Shown here piece after piece: positions 1 to 6,076 of a stretch of DNA of 7,700 nucleotides. Source of the DNA: Gemmatimonadota bacterium (GTDB lineage Bacteria; Gemmatimonadota; Gemmatimonadetes; Gemmatimonadales; GWC2-71-9). The DNA is taken from NCBI GenBank assembly GCA_003220985.1, contig QHTY01000048.1:1488-9187 (forward strand). The letters are read 5' to 3'. Numbering within the stretch: position 1 is the stretch's first letter; each line of letters opens with the position of its first letter. The notes under the pieces are model-generated. The model had not been told where the DNA came from. It made no database searches and saw nothing but the letters and a program-made list of their open reading frames with translations. Position numbers and translations under genes: made by a program.

Positions 1-1
1 G

Positions 2-226
2 GCCGAACCGCGCCCTCCCTATCATGCGGGCCCCGAGTGCCCGGGTTGTCACGCCCGTGACGTGGTGCCCATCATCTACGGCTATCCCAGCGCTCACGCA
101 GTCGAAGCCGCACAGCGCGGCGAGCTCCTGATCGGCGGCTGGAACAGCGACTCCCACAACCCGCGCTGGAGCTGCCGCAGCTGCGGGCGGCGCTTCAGCG
201 TGGGGGATGTGAGTCAGACTTCCTAG
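2..226 (+). CDS. Small zinc-ribbon protein, 5' end cut by window edge
   Basis: The reading frame is open from the window edge to TAG at 224-226 and gives 74 residues. Two Cys pairs are visible, CPGC (residues 13-16) and CRSC (58-61). They flank a conserved-looking core with an IIYGYP stretch (24-29), an acidic/Ala helix-like segment, then GELLIGG (40-46) and PRWSC (54-58). This is the layout of a common small bacterial zinc-ribbon protein of unknown function, in which two CxxC knuckles probably bind one Zn ion. Family members are only slightly longer, so little of the N-terminus is probably missing. Its stop shares the palindrome CTAG with the stop of the convergent lipoprotein gene. The Cys pairs are seen and the family is recognised from general pattern. 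Its role is unknown. Confidence 0.8.
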   Translation, partial: AEPRPPYHAGPECPGCHARDVVPIIYGYPSAHAVEAAQRGELLIGGWNSDSHNPRWSCRSCGRRFSVGDVSQTS

Positions 227-2238
227 TTCTTGATAGACACCCGCAGTCCATTGCTACCTGCATTCCCTCCAGGCGCCGCACCGCCCGCGCCTCCATTACC
301 GAGCACGAACACATTGCCGCTCTGGGCGAGCGAGCCTCCCTGCGCGACGATTCCGATGCTAGGGCCGCCGCCGCCGCCGCCGCCCGGGCCGCCCGCGCCT
401 CCCCCGCCACCCGCGCCGCCGTTGCCGCCGGCGCCAACTTGAGGTGCATCGTTCGTCGCGCCGAGGCCACCGGCGCCGCCAGTGCCACCTGGCGCACCGA
501 CGCCAGCTGCGCCGGCGGCGCCGCCGTTGCCCGTCTCGATTGCGTTGCCGCTGACCGTTAGGGTCGACAGCACGCCGACGATTCCGAACGAGCCGCCGGC
601 ACCGCCGCCGCCACCGCCGCCGCTCCCGGCGCAACCGCCAGTCCCACCACTACCGCCGCCATTGCCGCCGCCAGTGGGATCGAGCCCGCCTCCGCCGCCA
701 CCACCGCCGCCACTGCCGCCGTGTTGGCCGCTCGTTCCGGCAAGACCATTCGCCCGGACGTAGACGCCGAAGGCGGAGAAGCCTCCAAAAGCGTCACCGC
801 CCGTTCCCGCGGCTCCGTTGAGTCCCGCGGTGCCGTCCTGTCCATTTTCCCCAGCGGGGAGCGGGGGCGTCGCGCCGCCGAGTCCACCGGCGCCGCCATT
901 GCCGCCGTTGGGTGAGCCGGGCTCGCCACTCAGGCCGTCGGCGCCCGGCGCCCCGCCTTGCCCACCTGTGCCACCGATGAGCGTGGTGCCGCTACACACG
1001 CGCGTGGTCTGAAAACCGCCGGCGCCTTCGGGTCCGTTCGCGCTCCCCGGCTGTCCGTCGTTGCCGACCACGCCATTCTGTCCCGCGGAACCAGTGAAGC
1101 CGTCTGTGCCCGCGGTTCCGTTGCCGGCAATCACGTGATTGCCCGAGATCGTCGCCACGCTATTGGTCAGCACGATGCCGTAGGCGCTCTCGCGGAGACC
1201 GACCGCGTCGCCGCTCCTGATGGTGAAGCCGTCGATGGTCACTCCCGTTACGTTGTCGCCCTGCACCGCAACAGCCGGAGTGGATGGTCCGGGGGCGATC
1301 GTCGTGACGAACGTCGCCGGCACGCGGGTCCAGGTTGCGGCATCGTAGCCGCCGTACAGACTGATCCCTGCGCGCAGCTGCACATTCTCTGGATAGGTGC
1401 CCTGCGCGACATTCACTCGGTTCTTACCGGATACGCCGGCCAGCGCGAGCGCTGCACCGATTGTCTTGAGCGGCGCATCCCGCGTGCCGTTCGCCGCATC
1501 GTCGCCCGCGGGACTGACGAAAATCGCGTCCTCGGCGACGACCACCGTAATACAGCTCGGACTGCTCACGTTGCCGGCGGCATCTCTGCCGGTCACACAG
1601 ACGACATGCGAACCGGCGCTCGCCACCGTCACGTGGGCCAGCACCGCTTCGTTTTGCTGATCGAATGCGCCGTCGCGCGCGGACATCGCGACGGGAGCGC
1701 CACCGTCAACCGAGTACGTCGCGCTCGCGATGTTCGAGCCGCCCGTCGCGGCGTCGCTGACGATCGCGGCCAGGTCGAACGGCGTTCCTGCCGTCGGATT
1801 GGCGGGCGACGTGGCCACGCCGCTCACGACCGGCGGCTGTACGTCGGTCAGCGTCGCGGTGAAAGTCGCGAACGTGATTTTCGCACCGGTGGCGTTGTCG
1901 ACGGCGCGCGCTTCGACCTGCTGTGGTCCGGAGAAGCCGAGGGTCCAGCGCTCCTGGACGATGCCATCTCCGCCGGAAATCGCGGCACCCGCGAACACAC
2001 CGCCGCCGCCCGAGACCACGACGAAGTTGACGATCTGACCTCTCACGGCGTGGCCGCGCGAGTCTTCCACGAGCGCCACGATCGGAGCCGGCAGCTCCGT
2101 TCCCGGTGGGCCGGTCTGGTTGTTGCCCGACACGACGGACAACGAGAGTGGACCTACGGCTTGGTTTGTGTCTACGGGAGCTACACACGAAGCGAGGACG
2201 AGAAGCGCGGCGAATAGGGCAAGTGAGGAGAGTCGCAT
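223..2238 (-). CDS. Glycine-rich (PGRS-like) surface lipoprotein with Ig-like and DUF1565/beta-helix domains
   Basis: This 671-residue protein starts with a hydrophobic leader and a lipobox, LASC, whose lipidated Cys would be residue 18, so it is probably exported and membrane-anchored. Residues about 30-130 resemble a bacterial Big-1/Ig-like domain (PIVALVEDSRGHAV, then VNFVVVSGGGGVF). About 135-234 form a second Ig-like domain ending in VTGRDAAGNVSSPSC. About 239-315 match the DUF1565 pattern (IFVSPAGDDAANGTRDAPLKTI, then AQGTYPENV and ISLYGGYD). Beta-helix-like turns follow (TIDGFTI, TISGN). Residues 372-660 are a Gly-rich, GGX/GXX low-complexity tail interrupted by short hydrophobic SxGIV-type modules. 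The start is fixed by a strong AGGAGG just upstream. Similar DUF1565 plus PGRS proteins are known from myxobacteria and related soil bacteria. A structural or adhesive envelope role is inference; no enzymatic residues are evident. It lies 57 nt downstream of cutC. Confidence 0.9.
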   Translation of the reverse strand: MRLSSLALFAALLVLASCVAPVDTNQAVGPLSLSVVSGNNQTGPPGTELPAPIVALVEDSRGHAVRGQIVNFVVVSGGGGVFAGAAISGGDGIVQERWTLGFSGPQQVEARAVDNATGAKITFATFTATLTDVQPPVVSGVATSPANPTAGTPFDLAAIVSDAATGGSNIASATYSVDGGAPVAMSARDGAFDQQNEAVLAHVTVASAGSHVVCVTGRDAAGNVSSPSCITVVVAEDAIFVSPAGDDAANGTRDAPLKTIGAALALAGVSGKNRVNVAQGTYPENVQLRAGISLYGGYDAATWTRVPATFVTTIAPGPSTPAVAVQGDNVTGVTIDGFTIRSGDAVGLRESAYGIVLTNSVATISGNHVIAGNGTAGTDGFTGSAGQNGVVGNDGQPGSANGPEGAGGFQTTRVCSGTTLIGGTGGQGGAPGADGLSGEPGSPNGGNGGAGGLGGATPPLPAGENGQDGTAGLNGAAGTGGDAFGGFSAFGVYVRANGLAGTSGQHGGSGGGGGGGGGLDPTGGGNGGGSGGTGGCAGSGGGGGGGAGGSFGIVGVLSTLTVSGNAIETGNGGAAGAAGVGAPGGTGGAGGLGATNDAPQVGAGGNGGAGGGGGAGGPGGGGGGGPSIGIVAQGGSLAQSGNVFVLGNGGAGGAAPGGNAGSNGLRVSIKN
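259..1125 (-). repeat. Glycine-rich low-complexity coding tract of the lipoprotein
   Basis: About 870 bp encode residues 372-660 of the lipoprotein, dominated by GGX, GXX and polyglycine runs. On the plus strand it reads as near-continuous CCG/GCC/CCA triplets. The tract produces long proline/alanine- and arginine-rich open frames in the other frames, which are compositional artefacts. Longest Gly runs are at residues about 508-518, 540-546 and 619-625. Tracts of this kind are prone to slippage and to assembly collapse, so copy number here may be imperfect. Confidence 0.85.
364..384. repeat. (GCC)7 trinucleotide microsatellite
   Basis: There are seven perfect tandem GCC triplets, read on the minus strand as seven GGC codons for Gly619-Gly625 of the lipoprotein. 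Expansion or contraction would change the polyglycine length without shifting the frame. Confidence 0.85.
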
Positions 2239-2240
2239 AA

Positions 2241-2248
2241 CTCCTCCT
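2241..2248 (-). promoter_or_regulatory. Strong ribosome binding site of the lipoprotein gene
   Basis: Read on the minus strand this is AGGAGGAG followed by TT and the ATG at 2238. It is the clearest Shine-Dalgarno match among the starts in this window and fixes the lipoprotein start. The neighbouring cutC and small-gene starts have no comparable motif. Confidence 0.8.
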
Positions 2249-2295
2249 AGCAGGGCGCAGGGGAGTAGTCGAATGCGGAACGTTACCGGTGCACG

Positions 2296-3009
2296 CTAAA
2301 CGGGGCGGTGTAGCGGCCGCAAGGCTCTCACCACGCTTCGTACTTTCGTTGCATTTCGCACGCTAAAGTGCACTTCGCGCACGCCCGTGTCCCGCACCAC
2401 CTGCGCCACATTGCTGCCATCGATCCCACCGCCAGCCAGAATCCCAATGCGGTCCTCCGCCTGAACCACCAGCCGGCTGATCCGCTCGACCCCCTCGGGC
2501 GCCGTCTTCGCCCCGCCTGACGTCAGCACCCGCTCCACACGGAGGTCGATGAGCTGCTGCAGGGCCACGGCGGGATCGGCACACGCGTCGAACGCCCGAT
2601 GGAACGTCACGGGCAGCGGCCGTGCCGCATTGATCAGCTCACTAGTGCGGACTTGGTCGATATCCTGCTGCGCCGTCAACGCGCCTGTTACGATCCCGCG
2701 TGCGCCCGCTTTCTTCGCCTGGACAATCTGCTCGAGCATCTCGTTGTGCTCGGCGGCTGAGTACACGAAGTCGCCAGCTCGGGGCCGGACCAGCACGAAG
2801 ATGGGGATAAGGAGGTGCGATCGGCACGCCCGTAGAACCTTCAGATCGGAAGTGGTGCCGCCATTGGCGAGATCGGTGCACAGCTCGATGCGGTGCGCGC
2901 CACCCTCGGCGGCCGCCAGGGCAGCCTCCAGCGATTCGACCGCTGCTTCGACGAGAATATGCTGCGGTTTACTTGTGGCGGTAGATGATGCGACCCCTCG
3001 ACAAATCAT
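2296..3009 (-). CDS. cutC: CutC family protein (copper homeostasis-type TIM barrel)
   Basis: This 237-residue protein carries the CutC signature segments along its length: RIELCTDLANGG (40-51), LVRPRAGDFVYS (73-84), LPVTFHRAFD (132-141), RVLTSGG (160-166), LAGGGI (191-196) and REVHFS (211-216). CutC proteins are cytosolic TIM barrels of about 240-250 residues, historically linked to copper tolerance in E. coli. That link is disputed and the reaction is not established. The ATG at 3009 lies inside infA, so the two genes overlap by 41 nt in different frames. No other ATG, GTG or TTG occurs in this frame before the conserved core. No good Shine-Dalgarno precedes it, which suggests translational coupling to infA. 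The family call is firm and the physiological role is uncertain. Confidence 0.93.
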   Translation of the reverse strand: MICRGVASSTATSKPQHILVEAAVESLEAALAAAEGGAHRIELCTDLANGGTTSDLKVLRACRSHLLIPIFVLVRPRAGDFVYSAAEHNEMLEQIVQAKKAGARGIVTGALTAQQDIDQVRTSELINAARPLPVTFHRAFDACADPAVALQQLIDLRVERVLTSGGAKTAPEGVERISRLVVQAEDRIGILAGGGIDGSNVAQVVRDTGVREVHFSVRNATKVRSVVRALRPLHRPV

Positions 3010-3187
3010 ACGGCGACAGCGCGCACGTCACGCGATCTCCCGCCAGCACGCGAATCCGGAACTTGCGCATCTTGCCCGCAATCGTCGCGAGCACGGTGTG
3101 ACCGTTGCTGAGCGTGACGCGGAACGTGGAGTTGCGGAGCAGCTCCTCGACCTTTCCTTCCACCTCGATTGCGGATTCTTTCGCCAT
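2969..3187 (-). CDS. infA: Translation initiation factor IF-1
   Basis: The 72-residue product matches bacterial IF-1 from end to end in length and pattern. It has MAKE at the N-terminus, then FRVTLSNGH, ATIAGKMRKFRIRVLAGDRV and SPYDLSRGRIIYR near the C-terminus. IF-1 is a single OB-fold protein that binds the 30S A site with IF-2 and IF-3 during initiation. The ATG lies 1 nt after the stop of the upstream zinc-ribbon gene (TAG-C-ATG), and a GAGGAGA-type ribosome binding site sits about 12 nt upstream inside that gene. The usual ribosomal-protein neighbours (secY, map, rpmJ, rpsM) are absent on either side here. This may therefore be an extra or relocated copy; whether another exists in the genome cannot be seen. 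Confidence 0.95.
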   Translation of the reverse strand: MAKESAIEVEGKVEELLRNSTFRVTLSNGHTVLATIAGKMRKFRIRVLAGDRVTCALSPYDLSRGRIIYRHK

Positions 3188-3188
3188 G

Positions 3189-3371
3189 CTAGTTCTTAGT
3201 CTCCTCGGGGCGTTTGCCGGTGCGCCGCTCGATGTACGCCCGGTAGCCGCAGGCGCAGACTTCCATCGCGCGGCCGGCTCGATCGGTCTTGAACTCCATG
3301 CAACCGTGACAGTCGGGACAACGCACCGAGCGGTCGGTCACCAGGGCGAGCCGCTCGGCGGCGCGGTTCAC
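3189..3371 (-). CDS. Small zinc-ribbon-like protein upstream of infA (GTG start)
   Basis: This 60-residue product starts at GTG 3369-3371, two bases after the TAG of the preceding small gene. The frame stays open upstream to 3467, but that would overlap the upstream gene by about 94 nt with no recognisable sequence, so I prefer the GTG. It has CPDC (residues 18-21), a further Cys at 24, then CAC (39-41). This is a CxxC plus CxC arrangement typical of a single zinc ribbon, with a basic, Lys/Arg-rich tail (RRTGKRPEETKN). I do not recognise a named family. The basic tail and the adjacency to IF-1 are compatible with nucleic-acid or ribosome binding, which is inference only. Confidence 0.7.
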   Translation of the reverse strand: MNRAAERLALVTDRSVRCPDCHGCMEFKTDRAGRAMEVCACGYRAYIERRTGKRPEETKN

Positions 3372-3373
3372 CG

Positions 3374-3577
3374 CTAATTCCGCGACGCGGAGCGAATGTG
3401 ATGCACGCCGCCCAGCGACAACGCTACTTCCGCGGTACCGTACACCACGGGATGATCGCAAAGACACAGCGCGCTGTGCGGGATGGCTGGAGGATTTGCG
3501 GCGTCAGGGGTTCGATACGTCGTGCCCGCTGGGTTCGCGATGAAGCCGCCGCAGAGATGACAATGAATGGTAGGCAT
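3374..3577 (-). CDS. Small Cys-rich, putative zinc-binding protein
   Basis: This 67-residue product starts at the ATG at 3577. It has CHLC (residues 6-9) near the N-terminus and CLC (38-40) after a Pro-rich linker, a CxxC...CxC pair suited to binding one Zn ion, followed by DHPVVYG. It is the first gene of the minus-strand cluster. Its stop is 2 nt before the GTG of the next zinc-ribbon gene, which has the same CxxC...CxC order. No clear Shine-Dalgarno precedes the ATG. I recognise no family, and the gene could be spurious. The Cys spacing and tight packing with its neighbours favour a real gene. Confidence 0.6.
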   Translation of the reverse strand: MPTIHCHLCGGFIANPAGTTYRTPDAANPPAIPHSALCLCDHPVVYGTAEVALSLGGVHHIRSASRN

Positions 3578-3649
3578 CGCGCAAGCTAGCGGATCGTACC
3601 ATCAAAAGCGACTTTTGGCGCGCAATTGAGCACAAACTAGCTTTCCGTC
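3578..3649. promoter_or_regulatory. Divergent intergenic region with a small palindrome
   Basis: These 72 bp separate the start of the minus-strand zinc-ribbon/infA/cutC cluster from the plus-strand alkyltransferase gene, so promoters for both should lie here. No convincing -35/-10 pair could be assigned on either strand. The region is AT-richer than its surroundings and holds the perfect inverted repeat CAAAAG-CGA-CTTTTG at 3603-3617. An outer pair, AAGCTAG (3583-3589) and CTAGCTT (3637-3643), flanks it. The palindrome could be an operator; that is inference. Confidence 0.4.
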
Positions 3650-4123
3650 ATGTTCGTGTCGCGGCTTTCCACGCCGATCGGCGAGCTGACCCTCACTGCA
3701 TCCGACAGCTCGCTCACCGGAATCTACTTCCCAACCTCGCGTCATGGTCCGGCGCCAGCCGGCACCGACACATCGAACGAGATCCTCACCCGCGCCGGCA
3801 CGGAACTCAGCGAGTACTTCGCTGGCACACGCACGACGTTCGATCTGCCGCTCGACGCCACTGGCACAGCGTTCGAGCGCCGCGTCTGGGAGCTTTTGCG
3901 CGCCATCCCGTACGGCACGACGACGAGCTATGGTGAGCTTGCGAAACGTCTCGGCGATCCGAAGGAGGCTCGCGCGGTCGGCGCCGCCAATGGCAAGAAT
4001 CCGATTCCGATCATCGTGCCGTGCCATCGCGTGATCGGCGCGAACGGCGACCTCACCGGGTTTGGTGGCGGCATCGAGCGGAAACGCTGGCTGCTGCAAC
4101 ACGAGGGCGCGCTACTGTTGTAG
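3650..4123 (+). CDS. ogt: Methylated-DNA--protein-cysteine S-methyltransferase (O6-alkylguanine-DNA alkyltransferase)
   Basis: This 157-residue suicide repair enzyme moves the alkyl group from O6-alkylguanine (or O4-alkylthymine) in DNA to its own Cys. The acceptor Cys125 lies in IVPCHRVIG (122-130). Upstream is the helix-turn-helix segment (SYGELAKRLGDP, 93-104) with RAVGAANGKNP (108-118), whose first Arg is the family's base-flipping Arg. Downstream is GGGIERKRWLLQHE (139-151). Residues 1-80 form the variable N-terminal domain (SRLSTPIGELTL). Length fits the single-domain Ogt type, not the two-domain Ada type, and all catalytic motifs are intact. The gene is divergent from the infA cluster, and its last 12 nt overlap the 3' end of the convergent Nudix gene, leaving no room for an intergenic terminator. 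Confidence 0.95.
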   Translation: MFVSRLSTPIGELTLTASDSSLTGIYFPTSRHGPAPAGTDTSNEILTRAGTELSEYFAGTRTTFDLPLDATGTAFERRVWELLRAIPYGTTTSYGELAKRLGDPKEARAVGAANGKNPIPIIVPCHRVIGANGDLTGFGGGIERKRWLLQHEGALLL

Positions 4124-4552
4124 GCGTCCGACCAACTCATCCAAGAACCCCTGTTGCCCTGGCAAGATCTTCGTCTTTGCGGTCTCCAGGTCGAACCACC
4201 CCGCGCGATCGACCTCCGGAAACTCACGACCCTTCCACGTGAACGTGTTGCTGCGCACGTGCGCGGGGTCGCAATCCATCTGAACGGCCCACGCGTGCAC
4301 GATCTTGCCGCTCTTCTGCTTGAGCGGCGTGAGCGGCACGAAGTCGCCCTCGGCCTCGAACCCCGTTTCTTCCGTGAACTCACGCCTGGCCGCCGCAAGC
4401 GGATCCTCGGTGGGCTCGAACTCGCCCTTGGGGATCGACCACGCGCCCGCATCCTTCGTCGCCCAGAACGGGCCGCCGGGATGGACGAGAAAGACTTCCA
4501 ACGCTCCCTGTCTGTGACGGTAAAGTAAGAGCCCAGCGCTTTTAGCTACCAC
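4112..4552 (-). CDS. NUDIX hydrolase (COG4119-like predicted NTP pyrophosphohydrolase)
   Basis: This 146-residue protein has a complete Nudix box at residues 43-65. Gly43 and Glu49 are followed by REFTEETGF (57-65), matching GX5EX7REUXEEXGU, with the metal-binding glutamates present. Nudix enzymes cleave nucleoside diphosphates linked to another moiety using Mg or Mn. The flanking signatures FLVHPGGPFWATKD (21-34), AWSIPKGE (37-44), SGKIVHAWA (81-89) and FPEVDRAGWF (111-120) fit the COG4119 group of predicted NTP pyrophosphohydrolases. The substrate cannot be read from sequence. The start is a GTG at 4552 giving MVAKSAGLLLYR; no in-frame ATG is available and no strong ribosome binding site is seen. 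It is divergent from the ligase pseudogene and convergent with ogt, a position suggestive of nucleotide-pool or DNA maintenance. Confidence 0.92.
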   Translation of the reverse strand: MVAKSAGLLLYRHRQGALEVFLVHPGGPFWATKDAGAWSIPKGEFEPTEDPLAAARREFTEETGFEAEGDFVPLTPLKQKSGKIVHAWAVQMDCDPAHVRSNTFTWKGREFPEVDRAGWFDLETAKTKILPGQQGFLDELVGRLQQ

Positions 4553-4638
4553 TCGTCGATGACGTGACCGTGACCGTTCGGCGCCAAGGGAACGCCATGG
4601 TGAAAATCTAACTCTTCATTGGGGGATAGATTCAAGAC
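4553..4638. promoter_or_regulatory. Divergent intergenic region between Nudix gene and ligase
   Basis: These 86 bp lie between two divergent start codons, so both promoters are expected here. No reliable -35/-10 pair was assigned. Visible features are a short tandem GTGACC repeat at 4564-4575 and a purine-rich GGGGGATAGA at 4621-4630. The latter is about 9-13 nt before the ligase GTG and could be a poorly spaced Shine-Dalgarno. Confidence 0.35.
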
Positions 4639-4821
4639 GTGCTCCTATCCGCCCTGGTCAGCACGTCCTCTCAGGTCGCCGCCACGTCGAGCCGCCTCGC
4701 CAAGATCAAGCTCCTAGCCGATCTCTTGCGCCAGGCCGCACCCGCCGAGATCGAGCCGATGATCGCGTATCTCTCCGGCACCATCCGGCAGTCGAAGGTC
4801 GGTGTGGGGTGGGCGACGCTG

Positions 4822-4859
4822 GTAAAGACCAAGACGCGCGTCGGCACGTCGCCACGTCT
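4822..4859 (+). other. Frameshift 1 in the ligase (net -1)
   Basis: Family-like sequence is in the 4639 frame through GVGWATL, ending at 4821. It resumes one base out of phase by about SDVDETLEQIA, from 4857. The exact deletion point lies in a variable linker and cannot be fixed by eye. A one-base loss, or equivalently a two-base gain, explains it. Confidence 0.8.
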
Positions 4860-5477
4860 GACGTGGACGAGACGCTCGAGCAGATCGCTCATACATCCGG
4901 GAAAGGCTCGGCCGGCGCGAAGCAGCGGCTGCTCAGCAGTCTCCTCTCCAAAGCCACGGCCGCGGAGCAAGGCTTCTTGTTTCGCTTATTGACGGGGGAG
5001 TTACGCCAAGGCGCGCTCGAAGGAGTCATGGTCGAGGCGCTCGCGAAAGCGCGCGATCTGCCCGCCGCGGATGTGCGCCGAGCCGTGATGCTGGCGGGAG
5101 ACATCGGCGCCGTCGCCAAGGGCGATGTCTCCAGCTTCAAGATCGAGCTGTTCCGTCCGCTCAAGCCGATGCTCGCGAAGACCGCCGCCGACGTGCAGGA
5201 AGCGCTCGCGGAGTTAGGGCCGGCGTCGTTCGAGTATAAACTCGACGGCATTCGGGTTCAGGTGCATAAGAGCGCGGACGAGGTGCGCATTTATTCGCGC
5301 ACGCTGAATGACATCACCGCCGAGCTCCCCACCGTCGTCGACATATCGAGAATTATGGATATGAAGGAGGTCATACTGGACGGCGAAGCTGTCGTGCTGA
5401 CGGCCGACAAGCGACCCGTCCGCTTTCAGGAGACCATGAAGGGTCTCGGCGGCGCTGTCCCCTTCTTTTTTGATGTT

Positions 5478-5484
5478 CTTGTAC
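5478..5484 (+). other. Frameshift 2 in the ligase (net +1, near 5481)
   Basis: Reading PFFFDVL ends with CTT at 5478-5480, and YVDGTSLLDQPY continues from TAC at 5482. The G at 5481 is therefore one base too many. The break falls inside ligase motif IIIa, ten bases after a T6 run at 5466-5471. It exactly restores the frame lost at the first lesion. Confidence 0.85.
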
Positions 5485-5838
5485 GTCGACGGGACGTCGT
5501 TGCTGGATCAGCCGTACTCCTCGCGTACCAAGCTGCTCCCGGAAACACACCGCCCACCGCACCTCGTCACAGCAGACCTGCAAGAGGCGAGGAGCTTCTT
5601 CGATGCGGCGCTAGCGGCAGGTCAGGAAGGGCTGATGGCCAAGGCGCTTGGCGGCGCGTACGAGGCAGGAAGAAGAGGAGGAAACTGGATAAAAGTAAAG
5701 CAGGCCCACACACTCGATTTGGTCGTCCTGGCCGCCGAGTGGGGCCACGGCCGCCGGCACGGCAAACTCTCCAACCTGCACCTCGGCGGCCGCGATCCCG
5801 AGAACGGCGGCTTCGTAATGCTCGGCAAGACGTTCAAG

Positions 5839-5841
5839 TGA
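5839..5841 (+). other. In-frame TGA nonsense codon in the ligase
   Basis: The frame runs GKTFK, then TGA, then LTDELLEWQTKQ without any phase change. Relatives have Gly at this position, so one G-to-T change of GGA gives the stop. It removes the C-terminal part of the OB-fold, about 80 residues. Confidence 0.87.
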
Positions 5842-6065
5842 TTGACGGACGAGCTGCTCGAGTGGCAAACGAAGCAGCTGCAGGCGATCGAGACCCACCG
5901 CGAAGGGATCACGGTCTACGTGCGTCCCGAGCTCGTCGTCGAGATCGCATTCAACGGCCTGCAGGACAGCCCGCATTATCCGGGTGGTCTGGCACTGCGC
6001 TTCGCGCGCGTGGTACGATATCGGGAGGATAAGAAGCCCGAAGACGCCGACACCATCGACACGGT

Positions 6066-6071
6066 GAGGAA
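6066..6071 (+). promoter_or_regulatory. Ribosome binding site of the DUF2911 gene
   Basis: GAGGAA lies five bases before the ATG at 6077, inside the last codons of the ligase. It supports this start and shows that the downstream gene can initiate independently of ligase translation. Confidence 0.7.
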
Positions 6072-6076
6072 ACTGC

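Noticed and set aside
230..1012. Proline- and alanine-rich plus-strand frames opposite the lipoprotein
   Set aside because: They are the complement of GGC/GGN codons. They have no domain, no ribosome binding site and no conserved pattern.
958..2217. A 419-residue plus-strand open frame opposite the lipoprotein
   Set aside because: Arg/His/Ala-rich composition without recognisable motifs indicates a shadow of the high-GC minus-strand gene, which has a lipobox, strong ribosome binding site and domains.
3372..3467. Extended ATG start for the zinc-ribbon gene upstream of infA
   Set aside because: The extra 32 residues are Arg/Ser-rich with no pattern and overlap the upstream Cys-rich gene. The GTG at 3371 fits the tight gene packing better.
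3583..3643. Outer inverted pair AAGCTAG/CTAGCTT around the 3603-3617 palindrome as a large hairpin or attachment site
   Set aside because: Arms of seven bases 47 apart and not exactly concentric with the inner palindrome are within chance expectation. No integrase or mobile gene is nearby.
4822..5484. Programmed ribosomal frameshifting as an explanation for the split ligase
   Set aside because: The second break has CTT, a codon known from the prfB +1 site, but no upstream Shine-Dalgarno-like stimulator at the right distance and no stop after it. The first region lacks a heptameric slippery site. A third lesion, the TGA, would remain unexplained.
5839..5841. TGA read as selenocysteine or as a reassigned codon
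   Set aside because: The expected residue here is a Gly in a GKTFKG-type segment, not Cys or Sec. All other complete genes here end at TAG or TGA as normal stops, and no SECIS-like hairpin was apparent.
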